The notes: generated by a model from the letters alone, not told the origin. Counted from the stretch's first letter, positions 1 through 10,625 are shown. The stretch is DNA of 64,000 nt from Isoetes taiwanensis (GCA_021234155.1 JAJEKV010000127.1:496001-560000), one strand, 5' to 3'. Numbers and translations: made by a program.

Positions 1-533
1 AATAAGGTACTGGCGAGAGAGAGAAGAGGAAGTGCCGATGAGAAGTCGGCGTAAACGCCTAAAATAGCGAACTCCCCAACTGTAAACGGGCATGCGCCGC
101 CCGCATGCATGCAAAACATGCATGCTCGTCCCATTCTAGAATGGCGATCCGATGTCTCGGATCGATGGGATTCTAGAATGGGACTCGCATGAAACCAACA
201 AACCGCCCGAATACCAAAGGACTTCCTTAACAAACTAGGATCGAGGACGAAGGTCACAGGATGAAGGCTAAAGGCCGAGAAAGAACAGCATGAAAGAAAC
301 GCCAAATTGGCCAAACCAGGCAGGAAGAAGCCCCTCCCCTGCCTGGAAACAATTCAAAGAGAATAAGGTACTGCTGAGAGAGAGGAGGAAGCGCCGATGA
401 GAAGTCGAAGCAGAAACGCGCCTAAAATAGCGAACTCCCAACCAGAACGGGCATGCGCCGCCCGCATGCATGCAAAACATGCATGCTCGTCCCATTCTAG
501 AATGGCGATCCGATGTCTCGGATCGATGGGATT
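1..533. repeat. Direct repeat pair rich in palindromes
   Basis: Two copies of a ~175-bp sequence lie at about 1-181 and 362-533, separated by ~180 bp. They differ by small indels. Each contains GCATGCATG, a 5-nt loop, then CATGCATGC (103-125 in copy 1), followed by the perfect palindrome CCATTCTAGAATGG. Copy 1 carries a second near-copy of that palindrome. No convincing protein is encoded. It could be a terminal part of an unidentified element or a local duplication. Confidence 0.75.
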
Positions 534-540
534 ATTTAAG

Positions 541-1102
541 ATGTGCGTTGCCAATTGAGTTCTACTTATGCTTGGATTTGATTTTGATACCATGTTTGGT
601 TTATTTGGTCCTCTATATTAATACTTCCAAACAGTTGATCTTAATAAGTCTTTACTATAAATCGGCTCATCTACCCTTAGGGAACAGAGGGAACTTAGGT
701 CAAACTTTGATCCCTCAAAATTGTCCTGGGATTTCTGAAAGTTTTGATGCAATTTTGAAGTCCGATCCTGCTCATGGTCACATAAAATTACACTAAAGGC
801 GATCGATAGAATACCAACACCATTAAACAAATGCAAGTCAAAAGACAACTCAATCAGCAGAATTTCAGTAGCAAGAAGATTCCCATTTGGCCTCCAATTT
901 TGGCAAGCACATGCCATCATTGTGAATAATCTTATATTGTGCCCACATTAACCGTTCTATTTTTACTTGTGTTTATTATCTCTAGTTGCTTTCGTGCACT
1001 CCCTAAGCCACATGAAAGGTCAATTATCATTGACTTAATAACTTCCACATAATCCAATAATAGATGCATGCAAAATTAAACGCATTAAGCACAAATCTTT
1101 AC
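541..1102. other. No recognisable gene
   Basis: AT-rich sequence with only short frames that resemble nothing I recognise. It lies downstream of the minus-strand methyltransferase exons, so it could be intron of that gene, whose 3' exons would then lie outside the window. Confidence 0.4.
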
Positions 1103-1741
1103 CTGGTTGGCTATACCATCCTGAAGCAAACATTGTTTTATGTTTAATATCTTGTCATATCGACCTGGTGCATGGAGACCAAATGCAAATTCTGCATAAG
1201 GCCGTAATTCACCCTGCTTTTCCACCTTTACATAGTCATCTGATGGTGTCCATCTTTGTGTGCCAAATGAAAACTCCATCTGTTTGTCACCTTGAAGAGG
1301 GCAAAGTCAAACACAGTCAAAATTCACTATGAGAGATGCAGAATTGCTACTGAGCTCCCCACCTTCTTCCTGTGGTTATGCCCATGTTAGTCTACTTTGC
1401 CACCAAAGAGCTCAGCATCTGGCCATTCCAAACTTGTAAGCTTAACATTCCCTTGACAAAGTCCAAAAAGCAGAAATGTATCTTAAATGCATACCTTGTT
1501 GCGGTAATGATATTTTTGTGCAGGCCACGATTAGTTTGAAGTATGTTGTACCACTACTTTCGACAGGCTTGAATTCAAAATGTCCCACACGTGAAATGAG
1601 CTGATTTACCTGATCTTCCCTTGCAGCAAGCTGAGCCTCGTATGCCAAGGCCTGGGTCTTGCAACCCCCACAATCCTTGGCATATTGACATGGGGGGACC
1701 ACGGCATTATCATGGGGTTCAATTGTCTTCAATTTTTGAGC
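1103..1741 (-). CDS. TrmA/RlmD-like RNA uracil-5-methyltransferase, partial
   Basis: Two exons on the minus strand match the N-terminal half of the plant SAM-dependent RNA (uracil-5-)methyltransferase family. Exon 1552-1741 opens after an acceptor TTTTAG and encodes CQYAKDCGGCKTQ, the Cys-x5-CGGC part of the [4Fe-4S] cluster site, followed by the family's YEAQL..REDQV segment. Exon 1103-1279 begins MEFSFGTQRW, contains FGLHAPGRYDKILNI and KQCLLQ (the fourth cluster Cys), and ends at donor CAG|GTAAAG. A tiny exon around 1360-1375 could supply the conserved YRNK-like residues. The SAM-binding and catalytic half is not seen. It is either beyond the left edge or lost. The 5' end lies upstream, probably near 1.8-2.1 kb, head-to-head with the next gene. 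Confidence 0.75.
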
Positions 1742-2176
1742 CTAAAAGAATATGAAAAATTCGACAACACTGGAATGAAGAAGGTAGAAGGAAAACCACA
1801 GAACTTGCACTGACCTGAGTCGGATGGTTGCAACGGAGCCGATTTCAAGATGCAGAAGCTGTAAACATCCGTCGAAAAACAGCAACTGCGGAAGATGTAA
1901 TTGCAAGAATAACTCAGAGAATATAAGACTTCAAGATATACCGAGATCCGGCGCCCATAGCAACACCCAATAACCCCTCTTTTTTTTTAAGGGTAAAAAA
2001 AGGATAAGAGGAAGAGCCCGCACAAAACCATCAGTTGCAAGGCACAAACCCTCTGCACAGACCAAATCCGGCAGCCCTTTCTGATCGACTCCATCTGAGG
2101 TCGATCTAGAAGATGTCTTCCTGTGCGCCGAATTTTTATCGAGAACCCTAGGGAAAAAAACCCAAACTCTGTTGCT

Positions 2177-2292
2177 ATGGCCAGTGCCCAGCTCAACCAT
2201 CCGCAGCCCGCAACCCAGAGATTGTTCCAGAAGGTGCGTTCTGGGTTGTTCCAGAAGGTGCGTTCTGGAGGAGGAGCTAGCAGCTCGAAGGT
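2177..2292 (+). pseudogene. 5' coding start of an unknown gene, cut by an LTR element
   Basis: ATG at 2177 opens a frame (MASAQLNHPQPATQRLFQ) containing a 24-bp tandem duplication (2222-2245 and 2246-2269) that gives a repeated LFQKVRSG peptide. The frame is interrupted at 2292 by the LTR retrotransposon. The original sequence resumes at 19335 and stays open for about 16 more codons. The start is 80-100 bp from the probable 5' end of the minus-strand methyltransferase, so the two may have shared a promoter. Product unknown. It may be a transit-peptide-like N terminus. Confidence 0.4.
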
Positions 2293-2684
2293 TGTGACGT
2301 TCCAGCATAACATATGGTATGAATACGTATATTATACTGACACGTCACTAGTACATGTCGACTCAGACGACATGTACACGGCGACCGTAAAGGGTAGTAC
2401 CCTAGGGTACGACCTTGTGAACCATTATATTGCACATGTTTTTTTTTTTTTTTTTTTTTTTTTTTGAAGGCACGGTGGTTTTTATATTTCATTTAAAAAA
2501 GATACATAAGGAAAAAAGGTGAGTGGATCACCCGGAGGAATCTAAAGATATACCTCCACTGCTGCTCAAATTCTAACATTAGCAGCATAATTTTAGATCA
2601 TAACTGAAAAAGTTAGTTATGAGATACATTGTAACTAGCTGTTCAAAAAGATGCAACTGGCAACTGTCATACTATTCCATAGTT

Positions 2685-3053
2685 CTAATCATCCACTTCT
2701 ATGAGATCCTGTATGGTTATATCAGCTACAGCCGAGTTGCCAAAGATGTCGAGCATCTTATCTAACTGCTTAACAGAGAAGGAGGTGAAATCAAGGAGCA
2801 GTAGAATGTGCGCCTCCCTCTTCTGCTGCCACTTATGAAAAATTCGTGTGAAGTACGGCTTAAGGTTGTTGAAGCGCCAGACCTCCCTTCTTTTCAGCAT
2901 TTTCTGTATAGCCATGGCGTGTACCACTTCCTGCTTCAGCATAATAAAAGTGTCAGCTACCTCGTTCCTTGACAATCGATCATGTCCCCATCTGGAGGGA
3001 GCACCAGATTCAGTCATTCTCTTCATTTGTTCTGTGAAGCAAACCATTAGCAT
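2685..3053 (-). CDS. LINE 3' ORF (ORF3), unknown domain
   Basis: A 122-residue frame overlaps the end of the zf-RVT frame in a different register. Its core reads EVWRFNNLKPYF, then FHKWQQKREAHILLLLDF, and it ends QDLIEVDD. The same domain, with the same stop position after correcting one base, occurs in the LINE relic at 56.5-57.0 kb (ELWRFNSLKPYF, YHKWQQRREAHVLLLLDF). The conservation is at protein level, so it was probably a real coding sequence. It is charged, helical in character and free of cysteine motifs. I know no function for it. Canonical plant L1 elements have only two ORFs. Confidence 0.6.
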   Translation of the reverse strand: MLMVCFTEQMKRMTESGAPSRWGHDRLSRNEVADTFIMLKQEVVHAMAIQKMLKRREVWRFNNLKPYFTRIFHKWQQKREAHILLLLDFTSFSVKQLDKMLDIFGNSAVADITIQDLIEVDD

Positions 3054-3873
3054 CAGTTAGTAATAGAAAAAAGAAATTGAAATTCCCACAGAATTTCCCG
3101 ATTCTGTCCCATTCCTTGTCATAACTTTTCCCTTTAACCATTCTGTGAGCATTTGCTGAGTCTGTTAATGCCTGTAACAAACTGATTTTGATCCAGGTGA
3201 GGTTTGGTTGTTTTTTTTCTATTGCCACTCTGTTTCTACGTTTCCATATGCACCAGCAGCATAAGGCTCTTGTAGTGATCACTATTCTCGACTCAGCTTC
3301 TAAAAAATGCCTCAGGTCACCAAGTGAACCTTTATTCAGTTGAGAAGTCCAAGTCCAGAACTCCTGGAGCCAGGGGCATTGAAAGACATGGTTGGATGTT
3401 TCCTTCTCTCCACATCCTAAGGGGCACAACATTGAAGTATTCTGATCATATTTGCTCCTTACTGCATTTGTATGAAGACTTTGATGTAAGATTAGCCATC
3501 TAAATGTCTGAATCCTGCTTGCCATGTAGGATTTCCAACCTTTAGCACAGTTCTTGGCTAATTGACCCTCACTACAATTCCACATCAGGGTAGCTCTTGA
3601 GGATTTAGGATTTAACAATTCTTTGTAAATGGTACTGACCTTGTATCCAATACTGCCATTCAAAGTCCAATAATTGGTGTTCATTGCCAACTCCTGATAT
3701 TGTTGCAACACATTCATAAAGGCTTGAAAGATATCCCTGTCTACCTTGGAACCTTTTATTTTATCCTTCACCTCCTCCCAAGACATCCATCTGTTTTCTA
3801 TTCTTAGGTCTGCAACATACCTAATTCCAGCCCTATACCATTGCATATATTTTTGAGGATGTTTGAAAGCCAT
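3010..3873 (-). pseudogene. LINE ORF2 C-terminus, zf-RVT region
   Basis: It carries the reverse-transcriptase zinc-binding signature (FRWLILHQSLHTN, then CPLGCGEKETSNHVFQCPW, then CCWCIWKRRNR). It is in a different register from the ORF2 frame at 4389-7061, so frameshifts around 4.1-4.4 and 3.9 kb separate it from the RT. Confidence 0.8.
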
Positions 3874-4116
3874 ACAACCATTTTCCTCCTCAACAAAGCA
3901 GGGATGCCAGAAAAGATTGATCTGGCGGCATCACGGAATCAATTTACGGAGGTGCAAACATAGAGCAGACTTCATTCCAAGCGGTTATCATCCTCCTCAT
4001 GATCACTGAAAGTACACCGCTTTAGGGAGAATTGAAAAAGGCAGAATCGGTAATTGAGTTTGATTGTTGAGTACGCCAACTGGATGGGATTCTCTAACCC
4101 AAGATTGGACCAACTT

Positions 4117-4326
4117 TTAAAGCGGTGAGGGGTTTGTGGAGTAGATTGCCCTCCGGATCATCTTAGCTACTAGAGCTTGAGCTTGGGTGAACAAATCTTT
4201 GCAACCTAATCCTCCATCTTTCTTTGGTTTGATTAAATCTGTCCAGGCAACCTTGTGAGCTCCCTGCCAAATAAACTTCCTTATAGCCACTTCTATACAT
4301 TTGTAGGAGGCCTTGTCAGCAATCAT
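4117..4326 (-). pseudogene. LINE ORF2 post-RT segment
   Basis: IRKFIWQG followed by PKKDGGLGCKDL is the conserved linker between RT and the zinc-binding region in plant L1 elements. It is a separate frame because of frameshifts on both sides. Confidence 0.75.
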
Positions 4327-4388
4327 TGCTAAAGAGAAGAAAACATGAGTGATGGCTATAACAGAGTTTGCTATTTCAATTCTTCCTG

Positions 4389-7061
4389 CTAGTGAGAGTG
4401 TGGAGGGGCATGAAGCAACTTTTTCTTAATTCTAGTAACAATAGAATCCCATAAGCCATGGATTGACATATTCAGAGAGATTGGAATCCCTAAAATCTTG
4501 GTAGCCTGAGTGTTACCAATGATTTTGATGCCCTGCATTTCTGTCAGATCAGATTCCAGAATAATGGCAGATTTTGCTTTATTTAGTCTGACTCCAGAAG
4601 CATCCCCAAATAGCTCCAGGGCAGAAATAAAGTTTTTGAGGCTATCATCTTCTGCCTTTAAAAAGGCAAAGGTATCATCAGCATACTGCATAAGAATGAA
4701 GGGGCCTCCCTCCTGTGGTAAATCCAAGCATTTGATCTTCTGCTGCTCATGTAACCTATTGGCAAGTCTGGTCACCATTTCTGCAACTATGAGAAAAAGA
4801 TAGGGGGCCAATGGACAACCTTGTCTGACTCCCCTTCTACAGTCAAATAGCTTTGTTGGAGAACCATTAATTAATAAAGCTGATGAAGCTGTTATATTCA
4901 TTCCCCAAATTTTATCATAAACCTTTTCCGAGAAACCAAGGTGCAACATAGCTCTTTTAAGGAAATCCCAGCTGATTGTATCATAAGCTCTTTTGAAGTC
5001 AAGCTTCAAAAGCATGCAACCTTGATTAGACTGTTTGTTCCAGTGGAGGCCTTCAGTGGCTCCAATGAAATTATCCAAGATGTGCCTATCATGTAGAAAA
5101 GCAGATTGGCATGGGTTTATGACAGACTGCAACACAGATTTTAATCTGTTAGCTAAAATTTTAGCTAACACCTTGTAAGTTGTGTTTGTGAGAGAGATAG
5201 GTCTCCATTGTTCAATCTCTTCAGGACAATCAACTTTTGGAATCAAGGCTATGTGACCTGCATTGATGGCTGGATTTAACTTGTAGGCCTTCCAGGCACC
5301 TTGGAAGAAAATAGTTAAATCTTTTTTCATGATTTCCCAGAATTCTCTGTAGAATTCTGGCTGCAGACCATCTGGACCTGGACTTTTCCCCTTAGCCATG
5401 GATTTCAGGGTATCCAAAATTTCCTCCTCCTGGGGAATACTTAGAATTTCCTGATCTTCAATCAATTTTGGATTCCTAGGAATCTGTTCAAAAAATTCCA
5501 GAGTTCTGGAGCCATTGACAGGTTGATCTGCAAAGAGTTTAGAATATTCAGCATGGAAAAATTCAGCAATATCTTTGGGGTCTTCAAGCCAGCTACCACC
5601 TGAATCTTTGACTCTGATTATACCATTGTTGAGTAATCTGTTTTTTGCATTCCTGAAGAAGAAGGCCGAGCTACCTTTGTCCATACAGTTGATGAATTTG
5701 CATTTACTTCTTACTGAAAGACTTTTGGCCTCATTCTCTTCAATATGCTTAACTTTCAACTCCAGTTCAGCCTCCTTGTCCTGGAGTTGAGTGTTATCCT
5801 TGTCCACAAAAAGATTCTTCCTGACCTCCCTGATAGCTGTGTAAATGCTCATCTTTTCCTGTCTCTTTTTTAAGAACCACTGTTTCCCCCATTGTTTTAT
5901 CCAGTTCTTAACCTTCTTCATCTTCTCAATGAACTCCTTCATACATTCAGTGGACCTAATTCCAGGGAGTGAATTGTAGAATTCTTTAAAATCCTCACAA
6001 ATTTTTTTTAACTTAAGCAGATCAGTGTTGAACTTGAAAGGGATGTTATCTCCACCTTTTCTAGTAGCCTCTGTTTTGACCAAAACCTGGGGGTAATGGT
6101 CAGATATCGAATTCCCCACGTCCCCAGTGACAACAACTCTATCCCAGGAATCTAAAGTTTTGTTGCACAAGTAAAACCTGTCCAGAAGACAATATACTCT
6201 CTGATCTTTCTTTCTTTTGTTGCTCCAAGAGTAGGAATCAGAGGAGGAAGGTGGAATATAGCAGAAAAGGGTCATTAATTTCTCCCAAGATTCCTTTTCT
6301 CTACTTGACATATTAATCTTCTTCCCTAGTTTCTGATCCCATATTGGTGTATTATTGAAATCACCTGCCATTAAGATATTGTCAAGTTTTGAATTCTGAA
6401 TCCAGCTAGCAATTTCAGTCCAATGTTGCTCTCTTTCACCTGGGTCAGTAGAGGCATAGATATTCAAGATGCCAACTTTCTTGTTATCTACCTCAAGGAT
6501 TGCTACAGTCCATCTGCCAGAGGGGTGATAAAATTTATCATGACAAGGAATTCCAACCCATGCTGTACAAATACCTCCCTTTGTTCCATCTGCCATGGTC
6601 CAAACAGAATCCCCAGCTGGGTTAATCCATTTCCCCAAGTTACTGGCTTCAAATTTTGAAAGTCTATGTTCCTGTAGCAAGACAATATCTGCCTTCATTT
6701 CTCTAATTGCAATTAAGGCTCTCTTCCTTTTAAGGGGGCCTCTAATACCTCTCATATTCCATGTTACAATCTTCATCTCAGGCTGGATACTTTTTTCTTG
6801 GTTGCACTCGAAGGTTTGAGGCAGGGCTGTCCTTAGAGAAATGAACTTTCTTTTTGATCTTTTTACCAAGAGGAGTAAAAAAAATTTCCTTGTTGTTATC
6901 ATCTCCATCACTATCAAGGTTGAGATCTGCAGTTCCACCCTCAGACCCATCCTCATTGATATTAAGATCCTCCATTGGGGATCTGGTAAAGAACTTTGAT
7001 TGGAAATCTGACCCTTTTTCCATTGGAGTTTGGAAATCATCCAGGGGAGTACAGGGGACAA
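4389..7061 (-). CDS. LINE ORF2: endonuclease and reverse transcriptase
   Basis: An 890-residue frame. After an N-terminal stretch overlapping the ORF1 region, the APE-like endonuclease starts at MKIVTWNMRGIRG, with LLQEHRLSK, MAGDFNN and the SDHYP catalytic His motif. The RT domain has QCPLAP-type palm context (RRGVRQGCPLAPYLF), KLDFKRAYD and the active-site QYADDTFAF. Catalytic residues are present, but the C-terminal part is lost to frameshift after about residue 880. It provided nicking and target-primed reverse transcription for its family in the nucleus. Confidence 0.9.
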   Translation of the reverse strand: MSPVLPWMISKLQWKKGQISNQSSLPDPQWRILISMRMGLRVELQISTLIVMEMITTRKFFLLLLVKRSKRKFISLRTALPQTFECNQEKSIQPEMKIVTWNMRGIRGPLKRKRALIAIREMKADIVLLQEHRLSKFEASNLGKWINPAGDSVWTMADGTKGGICTAWVGIPCHDKFYHPSGRWTVAILEVDNKKVGILNIYASTDPGEREQHWTEIASWIQNSKLDNILMAGDFNNTPIWDQKLGKKINMSSREKESWEKLMTLFCYIPPSSSDSYSWSNKRKKDQRVYCLLDRFYLCNKTLDSWDRVVVTGDVGNSISDHYPQVLVKTEATRKGGDNIPFKFNTDLLKLKKICEDFKEFYNSLPGIRSTECMKEFIEKMKKVKNWIKQWGKQWFLKKRQEKMSIYTAIREVRKNLFVDKDNTQLQDKEAELELKVKHIEENEAKSLSVRSKCKFINCMDKGSSAFFFRNAKNRLLNNGIIRVKDSGGSWLEDPKDIAEFFHAEYSKLFADQPVNGSRTLEFFEQIPRNPKLIEDQEILSIPQEEEILDTLKSMAKGKSPGPDGLQPEFYREFWEIMKKDLTIFFQGAWKAYKLNPAINAGHIALIPKVDCPEEIEQWRPISLTNTTYKVLAKILANRLKSVLQSVINPCQSAFLHDRHILDNFIGATEGLHWNKQSNQGCMLLKLDFKRAYDTISWDFLKRAMLHLGFSEKVYDKIWGMNITASSALLINGSPTKLFDCRRGVRQGCPLAPYLFLIVAEMVTRLANRLHEQQKIKCLDLPQEGGPFILMQYADDTFAFLKAEDDSLKNFISALELFGDASGVRLNKAKSAIILESDLTEMQGIKIIGNTQATKILGIPISLNMSIHGLWDSIVTRIKKKLLHAPPHSH

Positions 7062-7797
7062 ATTCTTCTATTGAGTTTTCCCCTTTGGAGACTTTTTCAT
7101 TCTCCTCCATTAGCTTGAGCAAAACATCATGAAGCTCTGGTTGCAGATTAGGCTGACTCTGGTCATCCTTCTCATTTTGACTCCCTTCATTTTCCTTATT
7201 TGGGGTATCAAATGATATTCTGTTGGGGGTAACAGGAGAAATACTAGTATTAGAAGGTTGCCCCTTTAGAATTATGGTACCTCCAGTGGTAATATCAGAA
7301 TCAGATGATTCTGGATATTCATTCATAGGGGGAAATTTTGGCTCTGCAATCACCAGTTTGTTGCTCCTTATAAGGTGAGCAGGGGTAATAGTCAACCCCT
7401 GTTGTATGCACTCCTTTCCTTTTTGAGTAGTTTCCTGGCCATGTGGACTTATAAGGTCCTTGGAACAAGGATCAGGTAGACTTTGGCCAACTGTTGGACT
7501 TACAAAACTAGCCTGATTCTTGCCAACCCCTTGGCCACCAGGACTTACAAGTCGACTACTCTGGTGGTCTTGGTCTTGGCCAGTTGGATTTACAGCACTA
7601 GGCTGACCATTTGGACTTACAAGCACCTTGACCTGCTCAGCTAGCTTTGAGTCCTGTTCTTTCTTTTTCCACTCCCTTCTTATTTTCTTTTTTTGTATTT
7701 TTTGGTTCTCAGATTCCTCAAGTAATTTCCTCTGCTGTTGTTTCCTTGCAATCTTTCTTGCACTTCCATTCTGTTTTTTCCTCGAGGCGGAGTCCAA
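6778..7797 (-). CDS. LINE ORF1 C-terminal part, Lys/Gln/Ser-rich
   Basis: A 339-residue low-complexity basic protein: a KKQNGSARKIARKQQQRK start, repeated VSPxGQ motifs, and an acidic tail ending in a basic cluster. It lies between the gag-like frame and ORF2 and overlaps the ORF2 N-terminus in another register. It is probably the continuation of ORF1 after a frameshift and stop at 7.8-7.98 kb, or a separate ORF. RNA-binding is inferred only from charge. Confidence 0.5.
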   Translation of the reverse strand: MDSASRKKQNGSARKIARKQQQRKLLEESENQKIQKKKIRREWKKKEQDSKLAEQVKVLVSPNGQPSAVNPTGQDQDHQSSRLVSPGGQGVGKNQASFVSPTVGQSLPDPCSKDLISPHGQETTQKGKECIQQGLTITPAHLIRSNKLVIAEPKFPPMNEYPESSDSDITTGGTIILKGQPSNTSISPVTPNRISFDTPNKENEGSQNEKDDQSQPNLQPELHDVLLKLMEENEKVSKGENSIEEFVPCTPLDDFQTPMEKGSDFQSKFFTRSPMEDLNINEDGSEGGTADLNLDSDGDDNNKEIFFTPLGKKIKKKVHFSKDSPASNLRVQPRKKYPA

Positions 7798-7978
7798 ATT
7801 TTGCTGATATTTTCGGGATGTTTGCCAAAGTTTGAGGTATTATCAGAAATTTTAACCCTTTGGTTTACGCCACGGGGATCTTCATTGCGGTTTCATCCAC
7901 TTACCCTTACAAACTCCTCCCCATGGAGTCTCGAGGTCCACGAGATATTACATGGGCAGAATTGGGACCATATTAGAC

Positions 7979-9115
7979 TCAAGGTTTTATGATTATCAAA
8001 AAATCCACATAATCAATGCGCTTTGGGACAGATTGCAGAATATCCAGCTGGATCCAAATCCTTGGTGCTCTGTCTGGGACCACATCACAGCCAATGAAAT
8101 CTCCAATCCCTTTAAACAATTCTTTTAGGATCTCTTCATGCCAATAAATTGGGCTGAGACCTTGGATTGAACACGATGCCGGGTGTTGTAGCTGCTCCAA
8201 ATTTTGAGGATCAAACTTGGCATTCCATTTTTGAAAATAGAATTGTGTATTGGCCTGATAGATAGTGCCCATCTTCAGCAGTATGGGAACAGATTGTTCA
8301 TTAGCTGTTTCAACTACAAAGAAAGGAAACTGAAGCCAATACATTCCTTTGATCTGAATATTCTTATTCATTTTGGTGAGCTCAGTTTTGATTACCCCAA
8401 GTTTAACCCCTTCATGACGAATACAGCCTATGACTGCATGAGTTTCCAATTGTTTCAACCGATTAGGCACAAAAGCATGTTTGAGGCAAGGTATACCTTT
8501 GAATTCCGGCTTCCTTCGAACCGTCTGCATCCTCACAATGTTCCTCTGTTCTTCATTGATTTGGTTCAGTATGGGCTGCACCACATTAGATTGAAGTTGG
8601 ACAGGTGAGATTCCATTCTGGAGTCTGGTAATACGTCGATTCTCCATCTCCAACTGTTTGAGGTCGACCAACCAGCTTCCAAAAGAGACAAAGGAACTCT
8701 GTTTTTCCTTTTCAGAAAATTTTTTTAGCAGGTTTACGATTTGCTTTAGCTCTTGATTTGACAGCATCCTGCATAAATTAATAAGTTCCTCCCATAATGG
8801 CGTACCCTCTGGCTCATTTCCCTGCACCAAATCTAGGTTGGGGTTACCCTTTCCATCATTCCTGGGCCCCATCCCAATCATATCCTTACCAGCATCTGTT
8901 CGTTTCTCGGCCCCATTCTGCACATCTCCCAAAGTGTCTATTCCCTGTTCCTTTGTCACCCTGTCTCCACAAAGTGCCCCCTGGTGGGTCTGGACTGCAA
9001 CAATCGGTTGCCCCTGTTGGGCCTGACCCAGTCCAATCGATTGCCCATGGTGGGCCTGACCCAGTCCGATCGATCGCCCCTGTTGGGCCTGACCAAGTCG
9101 CCTGTCACCCATCAC
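7979..9115 (-). CDS. LINE ORF1, gag-like (DUF4283-type)
   Basis: 378 residues. The N terminus has four imperfect repeats of a Gly/Gln-rich unit (GLGQAQQGQ). The C-terminal half (FPFFVVE, YFQKWNAKFDPQ, SIQGLSPIYWHEEILKELF, GDFIGCDV) matches the RRM-like DUF4283 gag domain of plant LINEs, which binds element RNA. The middle (GISPVQLQSNVVQPILNQIN) recurs in the relic at 56.2-56.4 kb. The start lies ~70 bp from the element's 5' end. Confidence 0.8.
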   Translation of the reverse strand: MMGDRRLGQAQQGRSIGLGQAHHGQSIGLGQAQQGQPIVAVQTHQGALCGDRVTKEQGIDTLGDVQNGAEKRTDAGKDMIGMGPRNDGKGNPNLDLVQGNEPEGTPLWEELINLCRMLSNQELKQIVNLLKKFSEKEKQSSFVSFGSWLVDLKQLEMENRRITRLQNGISPVQLQSNVVQPILNQINEEQRNIVRMQTVRRKPEFKGIPCLKHAFVPNRLKQLETHAVIGCIRHEGVKLGVIKTELTKMNKNIQIKGMYWLQFPFFVVETANEQSVPILLKMGTIYQANTQFYFQKWNAKFDPQNLEQLQHPASCSIQGLSPIYWHEEILKELFKGIGDFIGCDVVPDRAPRIWIQLDILQSVPKRIDYVDFLIIIKP

Positions 9116-10625
9116 CCTATTCTACACGAACCCTATTCACCATGGCGCTCTCCTCATGGCGCTCTCGCCGTCGGCACAGCCCAATATTGCACATGTTAGC
9201 AACATGTGAATATAATCCCTTTTTGCCACGTGGCAATGACCCATTGACCAAAAGGGACCAGCCCTAAATTCGTGGGGATAAAAGGGGCATAAACCCGAAA
9301 AGGGAAACCCTTTCAGTTCTCAGCCCCTGAGTCTCGGATTGGAGCAGCAGAGGATGCATTTCCGCCTGAACGGGAGCATAGAAGTCGGATCTCCCGTGTT
9401 ACGGCTTCGATCCAAGATCGGCGACCCGAGATCGGCGGCGCAAAGATGGACGAGGAGGAGTGGGAGCCAGCCAAGATGCGGGTGGGTGGTTGATTCAATA
9501 GGTAGATCCGAGTTATCTCAGGGCCTCTTTCAAGTGGGTTTAGCATCCATTCTTAGCTATAGGCGACCCCTCATGACCCTAAGAATGATAGACACTAACA
9601 AAGGAACCTAACCATGTATGATTAGGTAGATTAGAATAGATGTATTCTATTATTTTCAGTTCATTTGTGATGATGTTTTGACATTCTATCGCCACTCTTG
9701 TGTATTGGGAAGGGGGTAGAGACCCGAGCCCAAGCGGTTGTATGATCCTAGTTTTAGCCCATTAATTCCCAATTAATGCGGTTTTGTGCATAAGAGCCCG
9801 CCTGGCTGTGGGTGGCGGAGCTAGACCGGCTGACAAGGGAGGGCATGTCTAATCACGGTTGATCCCGCTGGCGCGTAACGACGGCCGGGGAACACTGTGA
9901 GCTAGGCCTAATGGCTTGTCACTGCGTGCAGGCAAGGCATGGGCTCGACACTCGTGGGGTGATGCGTCACCTTCCAGTGAGTTGAAGTCGAATACGAGCA
10001 GTGGCTCTCTAGCTCGCCTGTGATTGGCATGAACCCTCTGGAGGGGAATGATCCCCTCCTGCCTCATCGGGGCTGGGGAGATGCAACCCAGTAGCAGTAG
10101 CCCCTCGGCTATTCACCCGGCGGCAGCTACGGTCGGGGCTCCAATACTTTTCAGCCTATCGCAAAGTATGCCTGGGGGGGGGCGGATGGAGTGGACTACC
10201 CAATGACCATGTTCCTATGCCAGCCAAATCCATTTTCCATGAATTCTGTCTGCATTGCTACCTGGAGACCCCAAGCCGTCAGTCTTTCCCCATGAGTCTG
10301 AGCCTGGGTAGGATTTCCCCATGTTATGTTGATGTACTGATGTGTTGTTGCAGCTACTGTGATATGGTGGACCACCCTTCGAGGTGGGTATGTTATTGTT
10401 GATTGATGTCATGTGCTCATATTTTGTTTACGCTTCCGCAGCTAGGTCGATCCCGAGCGAGACGGGATGAATGACACGTCCATTCTTCCCCGTCGGGTTC
10501 TTGGCCACCATCAAGGGCCCGATGTTAGGTGGACGGCGTCATGTCGTGGAAAGATCTTTGGTTTGAGGGATGATCTCCAGTTTGTATACGATCGGGGCAT
10601 CGTATATGAGCTGGGGCCGTCACAA

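Larger units (their letters stand above)
2441..9183 (-). mobile_element. L1-type LINE inserted in the LTR
   Basis: A non-LTR retrotransposon of ~6.74 kb with its poly(A) tail (T-run 2441-2465) at the left. It is flanked by the 14-bp duplication ATATTGCACATGTT (2427-2440 and 9184-9197), the hallmark of target-primed reverse transcription. Order on the minus strand: ORF1 (gag-like), ORF2 (APE endonuclease, RT, CCHC-like zf-RVT region) and a third ORF near the 3' end. ORF2 is frameshifted after the RT, so the copy is dead, yet it looks close to full length. Confidence 0.92.
2293..10624 (+). repeat. 5' LTR, split by a LINE
   Basis: The LTR runs 2293-2440, is interrupted by the LINE plus one target-duplication copy, and resumes at 9198, ending at 10624. 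Joined, it aligns along its length with the 3' LTR at 17777-19329. Confidence 0.9.

Noticed and set aside
1931-2492. Minus-strand frames across the LTR start and poly(T)
   Set aside because: They run through the LTR boundary and the LINE tail, so they are chance translations.
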